From: a virus | IMG/VR virus record: IMGVR_UViG_3300048546_000154 | Coordinates: 1-64,000 of that record | Length of the DNA stretch: 64,000 bases | Strand: one strand, 5' to 3' | Part shown: positions 40,261-47,981 of the stretch, in pieces | How positions within the stretch are numbered: the first letter of the stretch is position 1 | Layout of the letters: each line of letters opens with the position of its first letter | Translations under genes and position numbers: made by a program | Notes under the pieces: model-generated | The model's input: only the letters and a program-made list of their open reading frames with translations | The model's database searches: none | Told to the model about the DNA's origin: nothing

Positions 40261-40688
40261 AATTTACCTAAATCGTCTTCTGTAAATATTTTAAACTCCC
40301 AACCTTGCATTTCGCAATAACGAACAGCGGCACCCCATTTAGCTCTATTTTTAATATATGCTAAACTCTCATTGATATATGCTCTAGTCTTACGAGCTCT
40401 AGGTTTAGGTTTCTTTGTGAAGGCCTTAGGTTTGATTTCAATTATATACTTACCTTTGTTGGTAACTATGAAGAAATCAGGAAAGTAATTATGTAATTTC
40501 TTGGTCACAGGATTACGATAACGAATAGCAATCTCTTCACTACCCCAATGTGTGATACCTTCATTACGGTCGCAGTAAACCATAAATCTTCTCTCCCAAT
40601 TAGAACGATAGACGACTTTATCAGGATTACCTAGATATTTGTCTTTGTTTTGAGGTTTGTATCTACCTTTATAACTTGCTGTTGCCAT
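40257..40688 (-). CDS. 4: head completion protein gp4
   Basis: 143 residues on the minus strand. YKGRYKPQNKDKYLGNPDKV, then VYRSNWERRFMVYCDRNE, YFPDFFIVTNKGKYIIEIKPK: the last part is a PD-(D/E)XK nuclease-like core (PDF...EIKPK), as in T4 gp4/gp50, needed to finish the packaged head. It has its own leftward late promoter at 40728-40735 and AGGAAA before its ATG. It ends four bases inside the tape-measure gene. Confidence 0.9.
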   Translation of the reverse strand: MATASYKGRYKPQNKDKYLGNPDKVVYRSNWERRFMVYCDRNEGITHWGSEEIAIRYRNPVTKKLHNYFPDFFIVTNKGKYIIEIKPKAFTKKPKPRARKTRAYINESLAYIKNRAKWGAAVRYCEMQGWEFKIFTEDDLGKF

Positions 40689-40700
40689 TACTATTTCCTG

Positions 40701-40708
40701 TATAAATA
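40701..40708 (+). promoter_or_regulatory. late promoter TATAAATA for gp48
   Basis: Exact TATAAATA 28 bases before the gp48 ATG, with AAGGA between. It overlaps the leader of the leftward gp4 transcript. Confidence 0.75.
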
Positions 40709-40727
40709 TTAGTATAATTCATAAGGA

Positions 40728-40735
40728 TATTTATA
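40728..40735 (-). promoter_or_regulatory. late promoter TATAAATA for gp4 (minus strand)
   Basis: TATTTATA on the plus strand is TATAAATA read leftwards, 39 bases before the gp4 ATG. It lies between the gp48 ribosome site and the gp48 ATG, so the two late promoters face away across each other's leaders. Confidence 0.7.
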
Positions 40736-40736
40736 T

Positions 40737-41921
40737 ATGGGATATACAAACAAAATAAGCTCTGTTATCAAAGGTCGTATTAATTCAGGAACAAATGCTG
40801 TAAAAGGTTTTGTTGATGGTCTTGCAGGCGATATAACATCACAAATAGACAACTTCAGCAATCAGTTTACTGGTGCAGAAAATACAGAAGCGACAAAAGC
40901 AAAAGCACGACAGATTTTAAACCAATCACCACTAGAGATAGGTTCAGGTGACGCAATGCAAGGTAGAGTCCGTTCCAGAATTAGTTGGGGGCAGATATAT
41001 TATCCAGAAGAAACAGGTATGTTAGATGAAGGTCATTATGTTATATTTGATATTATTGAAAACAGAAAAACATCTTATGGTAGTAATATGAAGAGAATAA
41101 TAGAAGTACCAGCAGATGATGACGCAGAAGCAAATCGTAATGCTTTTGCAACAGCAGATTCAGCACCTGCTCCAAAGACAACGACAACTAGAAAGGCAAG
41201 AGAAATGTCTTCTGGTATTGGTCAAGGTGGTTCACATACACATACAAGAATTAGTGATACGGTGTGTTTATATACACCTGCCGAAGCTGCAAAATTCTCA
41301 TACAAAGCAAACTATGAAAACTTAGCAACTGGTCTTGCCGGTCTTATGGCGTCTAGTATGGAAGCAGGTAAAGATATGTCTTTCAAAGAAGCAATGATTG
41401 ACGGTGGTGGTGCTATGATAGAAAGAGTATTAGGAGGTGCAGTAACCGAGATTGCAAGTGCATTGCCTGGTGTTGGTGATGTAAGAGGTGCAATAGACAA
41501 GTCAATGGGTAGAGCATTAAATCCATTTAACGAACAAGTGTTTAGAAGTGTACCATTTAGAGAGTTTAGTTTTCCATTTACATTTGCACCAAAGAACCAA
41601 AAAGAAATGTTAAATGTAGAAAAGATTATCAAGTTATTTAAATTTCATATGTTACCTGAATTTAGTAATAAAACTAAATCAGCATTTTTATCGCCATCTG
41701 AATTTCAAATAACTTATTACTATCGTGGTAAGTCAAACGATTATATACCACAGATTTCTCGTTGTGTAATGACAGGTATGGATGTAGACTATGCAACAGA
41801 AGGAACATTCCATACATTTAGAGAAGATGATAGAGGAGCTGCACCTATTACAACAACAATGACTTGTACATTTGCAGAAACAGAAATTATGACTAAAGAA
41901 ACAATCGCTAAAGGATATTAA
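40737..41921 (+). CDS. 48: baseplate tail-tube cap gp48
   Basis: 394 residues. The segment WGQIYYPEETGMLDEGHYVIFDI is the gp48 pattern (edge strand before a tail-tube-like domain), followed by a Gly/Ala-rich membrane-like middle (about 185-250) and the tube-fold end PFREFSFPFTFAPKNQKEM, GMDVDYATEG. It caps the hub and joins the first tail-tube ring, together with gp54. Confidence 0.8.
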   Translation: MGYTNKISSVIKGRINSGTNAVKGFVDGLAGDITSQIDNFSNQFTGAENTEATKAKARQILNQSPLEIGSGDAMQGRVRSRISWGQIYYPEETGMLDEGHYVIFDIIENRKTSYGSNMKRIIEVPADDDAEANRNAFATADSAPAPKTTTTRKAREMSSGIGQGGSHTHTRISDTVCLYTPAEAAKFSYKANYENLATGLAGLMASSMEAGKDMSFKEAMIDGGGAMIERVLGGAVTEIASALPGVGDVRGAIDKSMGRALNPFNEQVFRSVPFREFSFPFTFAPKNQKEMLNVEKIIKLFKFHMLPEFSNKTKSAFLSPSEFQITYYYRGKSNDYIPQISRCVMTGMDVDYATEGTFHTFREDDRGAAPITTTMTCTFAETEIMTKETIAKGY

Positions 41922-41924
41922 TAG

Positions 41925-42434
41925 ATGTATTTTTCAAGTTTTCCACTTATACTATATGATATGAAAGGTGACCAGAAATCAAAACTGGCAACTAACATAA
42001 TCAAAAGAGTAAAGGTAAGAGAGAAAGTATTAGACGCAGCTATGCTGTATCAAAAATACTTTGTACAACCAGGTGAGAGACCAGAAGATGTAGCATTTAA
42101 CCACTTTGGTAAATCAGAATATCACTGGATTATATTGTTGACAAATGGTATATCAGACGCATACTATGGTTGGCCTATGAACTATAATGAATTTGAAACC
42201 TTTATCAAAGACAAGTATACAAATTCAGAAGCAATACATCATTACGAAAAGAAACAAACAAGTGGACCTACAGATGTCCATATAGAATGTATGAGTACAG
42301 ATGTAGGTGCTGTATCTGTATCAAATAGAGAGTACGAACAAAGAATACAAAACGATATAAGCGAAATTAAGTTGTTAGACCAAGGATATCTATCAACATT
42401 TTTAGATGAGTTTGATAAACTGATAGGTGAATAA
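41925..42434 (+). CDS. 53: baseplate wedge subunit gp53
   Basis: 169 residues. MYFSSFPLILYDMKGDQKSK at the start and EYHWIILLTNGISDAYYGWPM are hallmarks of T4-like gp53, which links the wedges of the baseplate and has a LysM-like start. Length is close to the family. It directly follows gp48 and overlaps the hub gene by one base. Confidence 0.9.
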   Translation: MYFSSFPLILYDMKGDQKSKLATNIIKRVKVREKVLDAAMLYQKYFVQPGERPEDVAFNHFGKSEYHWIILLTNGISDAYYGWPMNYNEFETFIKDKYTNSEAIHHYEKKQTSGPTDVHIECMSTDVGAVSVSNREYEQRIQNDISEIKLLDQGYLSTFLDEFDKLIGE

Positions 42435-43885
42435 TGTACAGCAAATTAAAAACCGATGACTTGAAAAAGGCCGGTGACTATACACTATCTGAAATAGTAG
42501 TGCATAGTAGAAAGTCTTTTGATGGTTCAAGTAAAGCAAAGAAGACGGACATCACAAGTCTTGTCGCAGAAATTAATATTTACGAAGATATAAACGAGAA
42601 GAACTTATCTGGTCAGTTAGTTATATCTGATAGTACAGGTCTTCCTAATCATATGCCATTAACTGGCAATGAACTCTTATCATTTAAACTAGGTACACCA
42701 GGTTCAACTCGTTATTACGACTTTGAAAAACATCCTATGGTTATCTATAAGATAGGTAGTAAACAACCACATAATCCTAGGTCACAATTCTATGTACTAT
42801 ATTTCTGTAGTAAAGAACAAATTACAAATCAAACCTGTAAGGTAGAGAGACCATTTGCTGGTGCAATATCTGATATGATATCCTCTATTGCATTGTCTGA
42901 ATTAGGAACAAGTAAAGACATTATAATAGAAGGAACAAAGAGTAGTCGTAAGTTAATTGTGCCAAGATTTAGACCATTTAAGGCAATAGAATTTTTATGT
43001 GCTCAAGCAGAATCTGCTACATTTAATAACACAGGATTTAAATGGTACGAGACAGCAGATGGATTTCATTGTCGTAGTTATGAAAATATGATGGCAGTTG
43101 GAATAGATAGTACAAGACCAAACAATGGTTACTTTAAACCTACAATGGCAGGTACAACAAGAAACAAAGGTGACCGTGATGTTACCCACGAAATGCAGAC
43201 TATTTCTCATTATGAAGTCATAGAACAATTTAATCTTATGCAACTATTAGGTATGGGTGGTGTCGCAAGTAGAGTATTAAAGACAGACTTGTTTAATAAA
43301 ACATTTTCAACTTCCGACTTTGATTACGAAGAAAATTATAGTAAATCTCACCATACTGAACACGATGGTAATGGCCAGAGACAAGGCGATAAGAAGATAT
43401 TACCTGATTATCCATTTAGAGATAACAAACCATTAACAGCATTTGCAGACGGAACATTTTTTAACTCTTCTGAAACAAGTATGCAGTATGATGGATATGA
43501 ATCCGTATCGCCAGAAAACGCAATGCAAAATAGAATAGCACAAGAAGTAGCATTAGAATCATTTAAGGTAAGAATAGAAGTACCTGGTTACACAGGATTA
43601 TCAGTAGGAGAAATGATAGGACTAGAGATACCTAGATATGAAAGTATAAGTGTTGGTGATAAAGACCAAGACCAAGCATTAAGTGGCAGATACCTAGTAA
43701 GTAGTATTATTCATAAAGTAATGCCTGGTAGAAGTTACCACTCAATGACGGTTGAATGTATGAAAGATAGCGTGAAGACGCCATACTATAATGAAACAAT
43801 TAAAGTAGAAGAAGGTAAGACTGAAAAAGGCAAAGTATTTGAACAAGAGAAATTAGATGAAGGTATCTTTGGGATATTATCGTAG
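42434..43885 (+). CDS. baseplate hub protein, gp27-like
   Basis: 483 residues. VAEINIYEDINEKNLSGQLVI, RPFAGAISDMISSIA, and the later IEVPGYTGLSVGEMIGLEIP, then YLVSSIIHKV are the strands of the gp27/gpD-type hub barrel. It forms the trimeric ring that holds gp5. In cyanophages the same protein is often annotated only as structural. After it the base composition changes. Confidence 0.72.
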   Translation: MYSKLKTDDLKKAGDYTLSEIVVHSRKSFDGSSKAKKTDITSLVAEINIYEDINEKNLSGQLVISDSTGLPNHMPLTGNELLSFKLGTPGSTRYYDFEKHPMVIYKIGSKQPHNPRSQFYVLYFCSKEQITNQTCKVERPFAGAISDMISSIALSELGTSKDIIIEGTKSSRKLIVPRFRPFKAIEFLCAQAESATFNNTGFKWYETADGFHCRSYENMMAVGIDSTRPNNGYFKPTMAGTTRNKGDRDVTHEMQTISHYEVIEQFNLMQLLGMGGVASRVLKTDLFNKTFSTSDFDYEENYSKSHHTEHDGNGQRQGDKKILPDYPFRDNKPLTAFADGTFFNSSETSMQYDGYESVSPENAMQNRIAQEVALESFKVRIEVPGYTGLSVGEMIGLEIPRYESISVGDKDQDQALSGRYLVSSIIHKVMPGRSYHSMTVECMKDSVKTPYYNETIKVEEGKTEKGKVFEQEKLDEGIFGILS

Positions 43886-44062
43886 TTTATTCATTTGACA
43901 ACTACTAGAGAGAAACATAGAGAATCGCCCTCCGAAACGCCCCTCCAAGAGGTCTAAAGGGCATACATTAGGGGTTCTCAAAGCACTCTCCACTCTATAC
44001 GCTGACAATCAGACCAGAACAAATGAGAACAGAATGAGAACAAAACACATAGAAAAAGAGAT
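43886..44062 (+). other. gene-free gap with C-rich segment and direct repeats
   Basis: Contains a TTGACA at 43895-43900 whose -10 (TAGAGA, 43918-43923) is poor, a C-rich stretch (43926-43950), and AATGAGAACA repeated at 44022-44031 and 44033-44042 (11-base period). It has no gene I can support. Composition differs from the surrounding AT-rich sequence. Confidence 0.45.
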
Positions 44063-44314
44063 ATGAAACAATTAAACAACCCTTTACGCAACACATTAGA
44101 AACCATACGCAACACCTACGAGGATGCTCTGTATAGAAGTCATTTACAAAGGTTTTTCAAAGGTACATACGCATTTGACGAACTCAATCATAAAGTCGGC
44201 GTACTAGAGAGAATGACCATACGCATAGCAATATATACAAAACTAATCAAAGATATGCCACTAGCGTGTCATTTGCGTAGGTTTAGAATAAATAGAAAGA
44301 ATAATATAATCTAG
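44063..44314 (+). CDS. small basic hypothetical protein
   Basis: 83 residues, strongly basic and Arg-rich (HLRRFRINRKNN end), helical. Codons such as CGC are used more than elsewhere in the window. AAAGAGATATG upstream. It sits just before gp5 in the atypical segment. Not recognised; possibly acquired with gp5. Confidence 0.5.
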   Translation: MKQLNNPLRNTLETIRNTYEDALYRSHLQRFFKGTYAFDELNHKVGVLERMTIRIAIYTKLIKDMPLACHLRRFRINRKNNII

Positions 44315-44348
44315 TGTTATCTAAAAGGTACAAGTATCGGAAGAAATT

Positions 44349-45407
44349 ATGAGCAAGTATATACATTTTACAGGAATAGTTGAAGACAGGCAAGACCCAC
44401 ACAAGGTTGGCCGTGTGCGAGTACGGTGTTTAGGTTACCATAGTGATAACATTTACACATTACCTACAGCAGACTTGCCGTGGGCACAATGCGCTTTACC
44501 TACGACTGCCGGAGGCATATCAGGCCTGGGTCAGTCGCCAACCTTTTTGGTAAAAGGAACTTGGGTACACGGATTCTTTAGAGATGGAGAGCAGGCGCAA
44601 CAACCAGTTGTTCTTGGCGTACTCCCAGGAAGGCCTACCGAGTATTCTTCAAGGTATTACTCAAAGGCAGGCTATGATGGCTCGGGTATCTATCCTAAGT
44701 ATATTAATGAAACAGATACAAATAGGCTAGCGTCTAGTATAACAGATAATCCGTCTCTTGTCAACTTAATTCGTACAGATACAGAAATAAAAGATGTGGC
44801 GACTGCTGACTTTAACAGCAGAACCAATGCGGACAATAGTGTAATGGCGGCGTCTGACGGAGATACTTGGTCACAACCGACTCTTGCATACGCTGCTCAG
44901 TATCCATATAATAAGGTAACTGAAACGGAAAGTGGACATATACAAGAGTTTGACGATACGCCGGCCGCTGAGCGAATACACTTTCGCCATAAGGTAGGTA
45001 CATCACTAGAGTGGACAGCAGACGGTAATCAGATTAATATAATAAAAGGCCACTCATATAGAATGGCCGTTGGTTCAGATAAGACTTACATAGAAGGCAA
45101 TAGTGATATAACAATAGACGGACGCCATAAGATATACATTAACAAGTCTGCTACATTAAACAACCACTATGATATACAAGTAGGTGCTAATGCAAGCCTT
45201 AATATACAAGTAGATACTGGCGATGTCAATGTAGTGACCAGAGTAGGTAAAGTCAATGTCAATGCAGGTGGTGATTACAACCTCAAAGTAGGTGGTAACT
45301 ATACGCTAAGTGTAGATGGTTCGCATAGTGAAACAATCGCAGGTACTCGTACAGAAACGGTAACAGGCGATAACACAAAGACCGGCAAGACAATCAATCT
45401 AAACTAA
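44349..45407 (+). CDS. 5: baseplate central spike gp5 (no lysozyme domain)
   Basis: 352 residues: an N-terminal OB-fold (about 1-110, with GIVEDRQDPHKVGRVRVR and WVHGFFRDGE), a linker, and a C-terminal triple beta-helix (about 225-352) with repeats such as GSHSETIAGTRTETVTGDN. T4 gp5 has a lysozyme between these; here the linker is about 100 residues with no lysozyme motif. A separate PAAR tip is encoded at 49874. Codon use is visibly more GC-rich than in gp53 or gp6. Confidence 0.85.
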   Translation: MSKYIHFTGIVEDRQDPHKVGRVRVRCLGYHSDNIYTLPTADLPWAQCALPTTAGGISGLGQSPTFLVKGTWVHGFFRDGEQAQQPVVLGVLPGRPTEYSSRYYSKAGYDGSGIYPKYINETDTNRLASSITDNPSLVNLIRTDTEIKDVATADFNSRTNADNSVMAASDGDTWSQPTLAYAAQYPYNKVTETESGHIQEFDDTPAAERIHFRHKVGTSLEWTADGNQINIIKGHSYRMAVGSDKTYIEGNSDITIDGRHKIYINKSATLNNHYDIQVGANASLNIQVDTGDVNVVTRVGKVNVNAGGDYNLKVGGNYTLSVDGSHSETIAGTRTETVTGDNTKTGKTINLN

Positions 45408-45509
45408 AAGGCCTACCGACTTCTCAAAAACCTGTAGCTAAAAGGGCCTATTATATCCAGGTCTTGGCTCTTAATCTATAAATGCAATAGACTATACTAA
45501 ATATATTTT

Positions 45510-45689
45510 ATGATATTTAACCTATATAAGAAACGGCCGACTTCAGGAGGACGCTCATACAAAGAACTTATTAAGTCTGTATGGTGGTTGTTCTTTACAT
45601 TTCAACTAGCAAAGGGTCTTCTGTGGATCCTAGTGATTTATCTAGGCTTTGACTTTGTGAATTTTTTTCGGAGTTTTTTTTCGGGATAG
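45510..45689 (+). CDS. possible small membrane protein (antisense overlap)
   Basis: 59 residues with one or two hydrophobic helices (SVWWLFFTFQLAKGLLWILV) and a basic start. No clear ribosome site. Its last 95 bases are antisense to the leftward gene at 45595-45786. A TATAAATG lies 34 bases upstream. Either it or the leftward gene may be the real one. Confidence 0.35.
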   Translation: MIFNLYKKRPTSGGRSYKELIKSVWWLFFTFQLAKGLLWILVIYLGFDFVNFFRSFFSG

Positions 45690-45786
45690 AGTCGTCTATC
45701 TTATTCACTCTTATAGATAGGTTCATTATGTCGTTAGCGATTTCATCTAACTTCTGCATTACATCATCATTATTATAATACGCCAT
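45595..45786 (-). CDS. small early protein, leftward
   Basis: 63 residues, hydrophilic: a short coiled coil (about 8-35, VMQKLDEIANDIMNLSIRV) and a Ser/Lys/Asn-rich tail. It has a consensus early promoter (45823-45851) and GAAAGGAAAT before the ATG, which is good support. An early gene isolated in the late block. Function unknown. Confidence 0.6.
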   Translation of the reverse strand: MAYYNNDDVMQKLDEIANDIMNLSIRVNKIDDSIPKKNSEKNSQSQSLDKSLGSTEDPLLVEM

Positions 45787-45822
45787 AGTGTTGTATTTCC
45801 TTTCATTGGTTATTATAAGTCT

Positions 45823-45851
45823 ATTGTACTACATTGTCGGATACTTGTCAA
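45823..45851 (-). promoter_or_regulatory. early promoter, leftward
   Basis: On the minus strand: GTGC, TTGACA (45851-45846), 17-base spacer, TACAAT (45828-45823). The leader of about 30 bases has a ribosome site. Confidence 0.8.
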
Positions 45852-46162
45852 GCACTTTCTTTTTACGCTAGCGTTTGACAATCTTATACATAAGTGTGTG
45901 AAAACTCCAGAGAATGCTATAGAGTCAGCGTGGCGACACATTTAAAAACATAGAGAACATTTAGAGAACACTCATAGACTAATCTTACCAGGGAGAGGGC
46001 GACTCTTTGTATCGGAGTTATAGGGGCGAATCTCTATGTTATCTCTTTGTTTAGTTTTATGTAAGTCTCTTGTATAAATATTAGTATTCGTTCAACCAAC
46101 AATGGTCGGAAGTAAGGCAATCGCCTGAAGGAACGCACCTAACTTTAATCAAGGAGGGTGTT
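45852..46162 (+). other. gene-free gap with palindrome and repeated elements
   Basis: Holds the perfect palindrome ACGCTAGCGT (45865-45874), TAGAGAACA repeated at 45951-45959 and 45962-45970 (11-base period), two related GGGCGA-TCT elements (about 45997-46008 and 46024-46036), and the late promoter at 46073. A TTGACA at 45875 lacks a -10. No gene is supported. Confidence 0.5.
46073..46080 (+). promoter_or_regulatory. late promoter TATAAATA
   Basis: Exact TATAAATA followed by TTAGTA, as at 40701 and 50164, 82 bases before the gene at 46163. It is the only visible promoter for the A-type iron-sulfur carrier downstream. Confidence 0.7.
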
Positions 46163-46357
46163 ATGAATAGACATACTTATTTACTCTCCACTTATAGAAA
46201 GAAGAAAGACATAGAGCGAAAAGAAAAGGCTCTTGCGTCTTCTCGTATAGAAGTGGATATAAATGGTAAAGGTACTTCTGGTTACACTATCAACAATGGT
46301 GTTAACAAAGGCAAAGTACTTGGACATAAAGTAATAAAATCTACCGATAATTGGTAA
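46163..46357 (+). CDS. small basic hypothetical protein
   Basis: 64 residues: a basic helical start (YRKKKDIERKEKALASS) and a glycine-rich end (NGKGTSGYTINNGVNKGK). AAGGAGGG upstream. It is followed by a hairpin and then the A-type carrier. Function unknown. Confidence 0.55.
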   Translation: MNRHTYLLSTYRKKKDIERKEKALASSRIEVDINGKGTSGYTINNGVNKGKVLGHKVIKSTDNW

Positions 46358-46364
46358 TAGTTTG

Positions 46365-46382
46365 GGGGAGTTAAATCTCCCC
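46365..46382 (+). terminator. hairpin between the small gene and IscA
   Basis: GGGGAG (46365-46370), loop TTAAAT, CTCCCC (46377-46382). The sequence after it (TAAATAAT) is not a T-run, so it may be an mRNA-protecting or weakly terminating hairpin. It lies 11 bases before the next ATG and hides where a ribosome site would be. Confidence 0.4.
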
Positions 46383-46393
46383 TAAATAATAAT

Positions 46394-46720
46394 ATGAGTA
46401 ATTTAATAAACTTAACAGATAACGCAATAACACATTTACAATCTTTAGCAAAAGAACATAGCAAAAAATATGTTCGTTTAGAAGTTAAAGGTGGTGGTTG
46501 TGCTGGTTTTAAGTACGACTGGAAGTTTGAAGATGAAGCAGACAACAATGATGAGGTTATCTTACACGATAACTTTACATTATTAGTTGATAAGTCTAGC
46601 ATATTAATGTTAGCAGGTATGACTATAGAATATCGTAAGGAGATATTTGGGTCATTTTTAGAATTAAAAAATCCCAACGCAACAAGTAGTTGTGGTTGTG
46701 GAGAAAGTTTTGGAGTATAA
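46394..46720 (+). CDS. A-type iron-sulfur carrier (IscA/ErpA family)
   Basis: 108 residues. GGGCAGFKYDW with Cys36 and SCGCGESF with Cys100 and Cys102 give the three-Cys signature of A-type carriers, at almost the same positions as bacterial IscA. It receives clusters from a scaffold such as IscU (encoded at 34821) and passes them to target enzymes. Whether it is IscA, SufA or ErpA cannot be told by eye. No clear ribosome site precedes it. Confidence 0.93.
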   Translation: MSNLINLTDNAITHLQSLAKEHSKKYVRLEVKGGGCAGFKYDWKFEDEADNNDEVILHDNFTLLVDKSSILMLAGMTIEYRKEIFGSFLELKNPNATSSCGCGESFGV

Positions 46721-46721
46721 A

Positions 46722-46964
46722 ATGAATTATGATAGAGTAGAACAAGAAACAGACCTCTATAATCGTGTTCCTGAAAGTAAAGATTATCAGTATCAAATGG
46801 AGTTGTTAAAGAAACAATTACAAATGATATTAGATGATGAAAGAGGAACAAGTGATTTAGATAAGAAGATTGCAATATTAGAAAAACAAAATAAATTATT
46901 ACAATTAAAAAATGAGTTTCTTTTACACACATTAAAAGAACACAGCATATTGACACTAGATTAA
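46722..46964 (+). CDS. small coiled-coil protein
   Basis: 80 residues: a short N-terminal segment, then two Leu/Lys/Glu helices (about 28-75) that predict a coiled coil. TTGGAG before ATG 46722 supports this start. It lies two bases after the A-type carrier, so they are co-transcribed. The next early promoter lies in its last codons. Function unknown. Confidence 0.6.
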   Translation: MNYDRVEQETDLYNRVPESKDYQYQMELLKKQLQMILDDERGTSDLDKKIAILEKQNKLLQLKNEFLLHTLKEHSILTLD

Positions 46965-46978
46965 ACTTATTGTATAAT
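46950..46978 (+). promoter_or_regulatory. early promoter for the oxygenase/Nfu unit
   Basis: TTGACA (46950-46955), 17-base spacer, TATAAT (46973-46978): exact consensus, without the GCTTGACA extension. It gives the Nfu gene early expression although it lies in the late block. Confidence 0.8.
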
Positions 46979-46998
46979 AAGTGTGTAAGGAAAACAGA

Positions 46999-47796
46999 AT
47001 GACAAAGTATAGAGATAAAACCGTATTACCACAAATGGTTCACTCGTCTATTAATGGCGAAGTATTATATCCATTTGGTCCACCAGTCTATCGTTGTGAA
47101 CTAGACGAAAAGATTGTTGATATGTTGATTGAAGAAGGTCAGCGTACAAGAGACGATAAAAAATTAGACCATAGACATCAACTTGCTGGCAATATGAAGC
47201 AAGGAACTAGCGTTCTTTATCCGTTTAATAACGGTAATAACAAAATTAGAAATCAAGCAGACCAAGCAATCGTACAAAAAGTATTTGAATTTTTTGAAAT
47301 ACTACAATCTAACTATGGTGAAGGTTGGCCTAACATATCAAAAATGATGATGGGACAATCTGGTGGTATGGGTGCATTACGATTACAACAACTATGGATT
47401 AACTTTCAACAAGCAGGTGATTTTAATCCTTTACACGACCACGGTGGTCTTTTTAGTTTTGTTGTGTTTGGTGATATAGATGATAAGATATTTACAGAAG
47501 GCGTACCTACAACTAACGCCAATTCAGCAGGTCAACTAGTATTTCATTATGGTGAAAAGATAACTCAATTACAAATGAATAGTTTTGCTGTTAAACCATA
47601 TAAAGGTTTGATGTTTGTTTTCCCAGCTGCATTAGAACATCAAGTAGCACCTTATTGGAAACAATACGAAAGAATTAGTATAAGTGGTAACTATGTACTA
47701 GAACATAATCAACCACAAGCAAATATCAATCCTGTTAAATTAGATTTACAAGATGATAAGATACCAGATATGATGATGAAAGACCCAACTCAATGA
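46999..47796 (+). CDS. putative 2-oxoglutarate/Fe(II)-dependent oxygenase
   Basis: 265 residues. The cupin-like core has NPLHDHGGLFSFVVFGDI (His146 and His148), then GQLVFHYGE, and HQVAPYWKQYERISISGNYVL, whose His and Arg fit the distal iron ligand and 2-oxoglutarate anchor. This type is common in T4-like marine phages; substrates are unknown. ATG 46999 has AAGGA upstream and follows an early promoter. It lies between two iron-sulfur genes, which may be meaningful. Confidence 0.75.
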   Translation: MTKYRDKTVLPQMVHSSINGEVLYPFGPPVYRCELDEKIVDMLIEEGQRTRDDKKLDHRHQLAGNMKQGTSVLYPFNNGNNKIRNQADQAIVQKVFEFFEILQSNYGEGWPNISKMMMGQSGGMGALRLQQLWINFQQAGDFNPLHDHGGLFSFVVFGDIDDKIFTEGVPTTNANSAGQLVFHYGEKITQLQMNSFAVKPYKGLMFVFPAALEHQVAPYWKQYERISISGNYVLEHNQPQANINPVKLDLQDDKIPDMMMKDPTQ

Positions 47797-47981
47797 TAAA
47801 AGAATATCTAAAAATTATAGGTCTTGGTTTACTTGCAATAATATTTCATTGGAAGACTATTGCATTTTATCTATTTACAGCAGGTGCTGTTGTCTTAATG
47901 TTTTTTGACCAAGGTATAGGACCAGCACTTATGGTTATACCAATAATGTATTTTTTAAGATTTATAGGAAAATTTTTATGA
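47793..47981 (+). CDS. small two-span membrane protein
   Basis: 62 residues, almost wholly hydrophobic, with two to three short helices (IIGLGLLAIIFHWKTIAFYLF). Overlaps both neighbours by ATGA. Located between the oxygenase and Nfu. Function unknown. Confidence 0.6.
   Translation: MIKEYLKIIGLGLLAIIFHWKTIAFYLFTAGAVVLMFFDQGIGPALMVIPIMYFLRFIGKFL

Noticed and set aside
43895-43923. TTGACA with 17-base spacer before the gene at 44063
   Set aside because: The -10 is TAGAGA, well below the quality of the family, and the gene is 140 bases away; left as a note only.
45875-45903. Rightward TTGACA as an early promoter
   Set aside because: No -10 box at 16-18 bases; the sequence there is TGTGAA.
46282-46956. 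Minus-strand open frame of 224 codons
   Set aside because: It runs antisense to the well-supported A-type carrier and coiled-coil genes and has no start signals.
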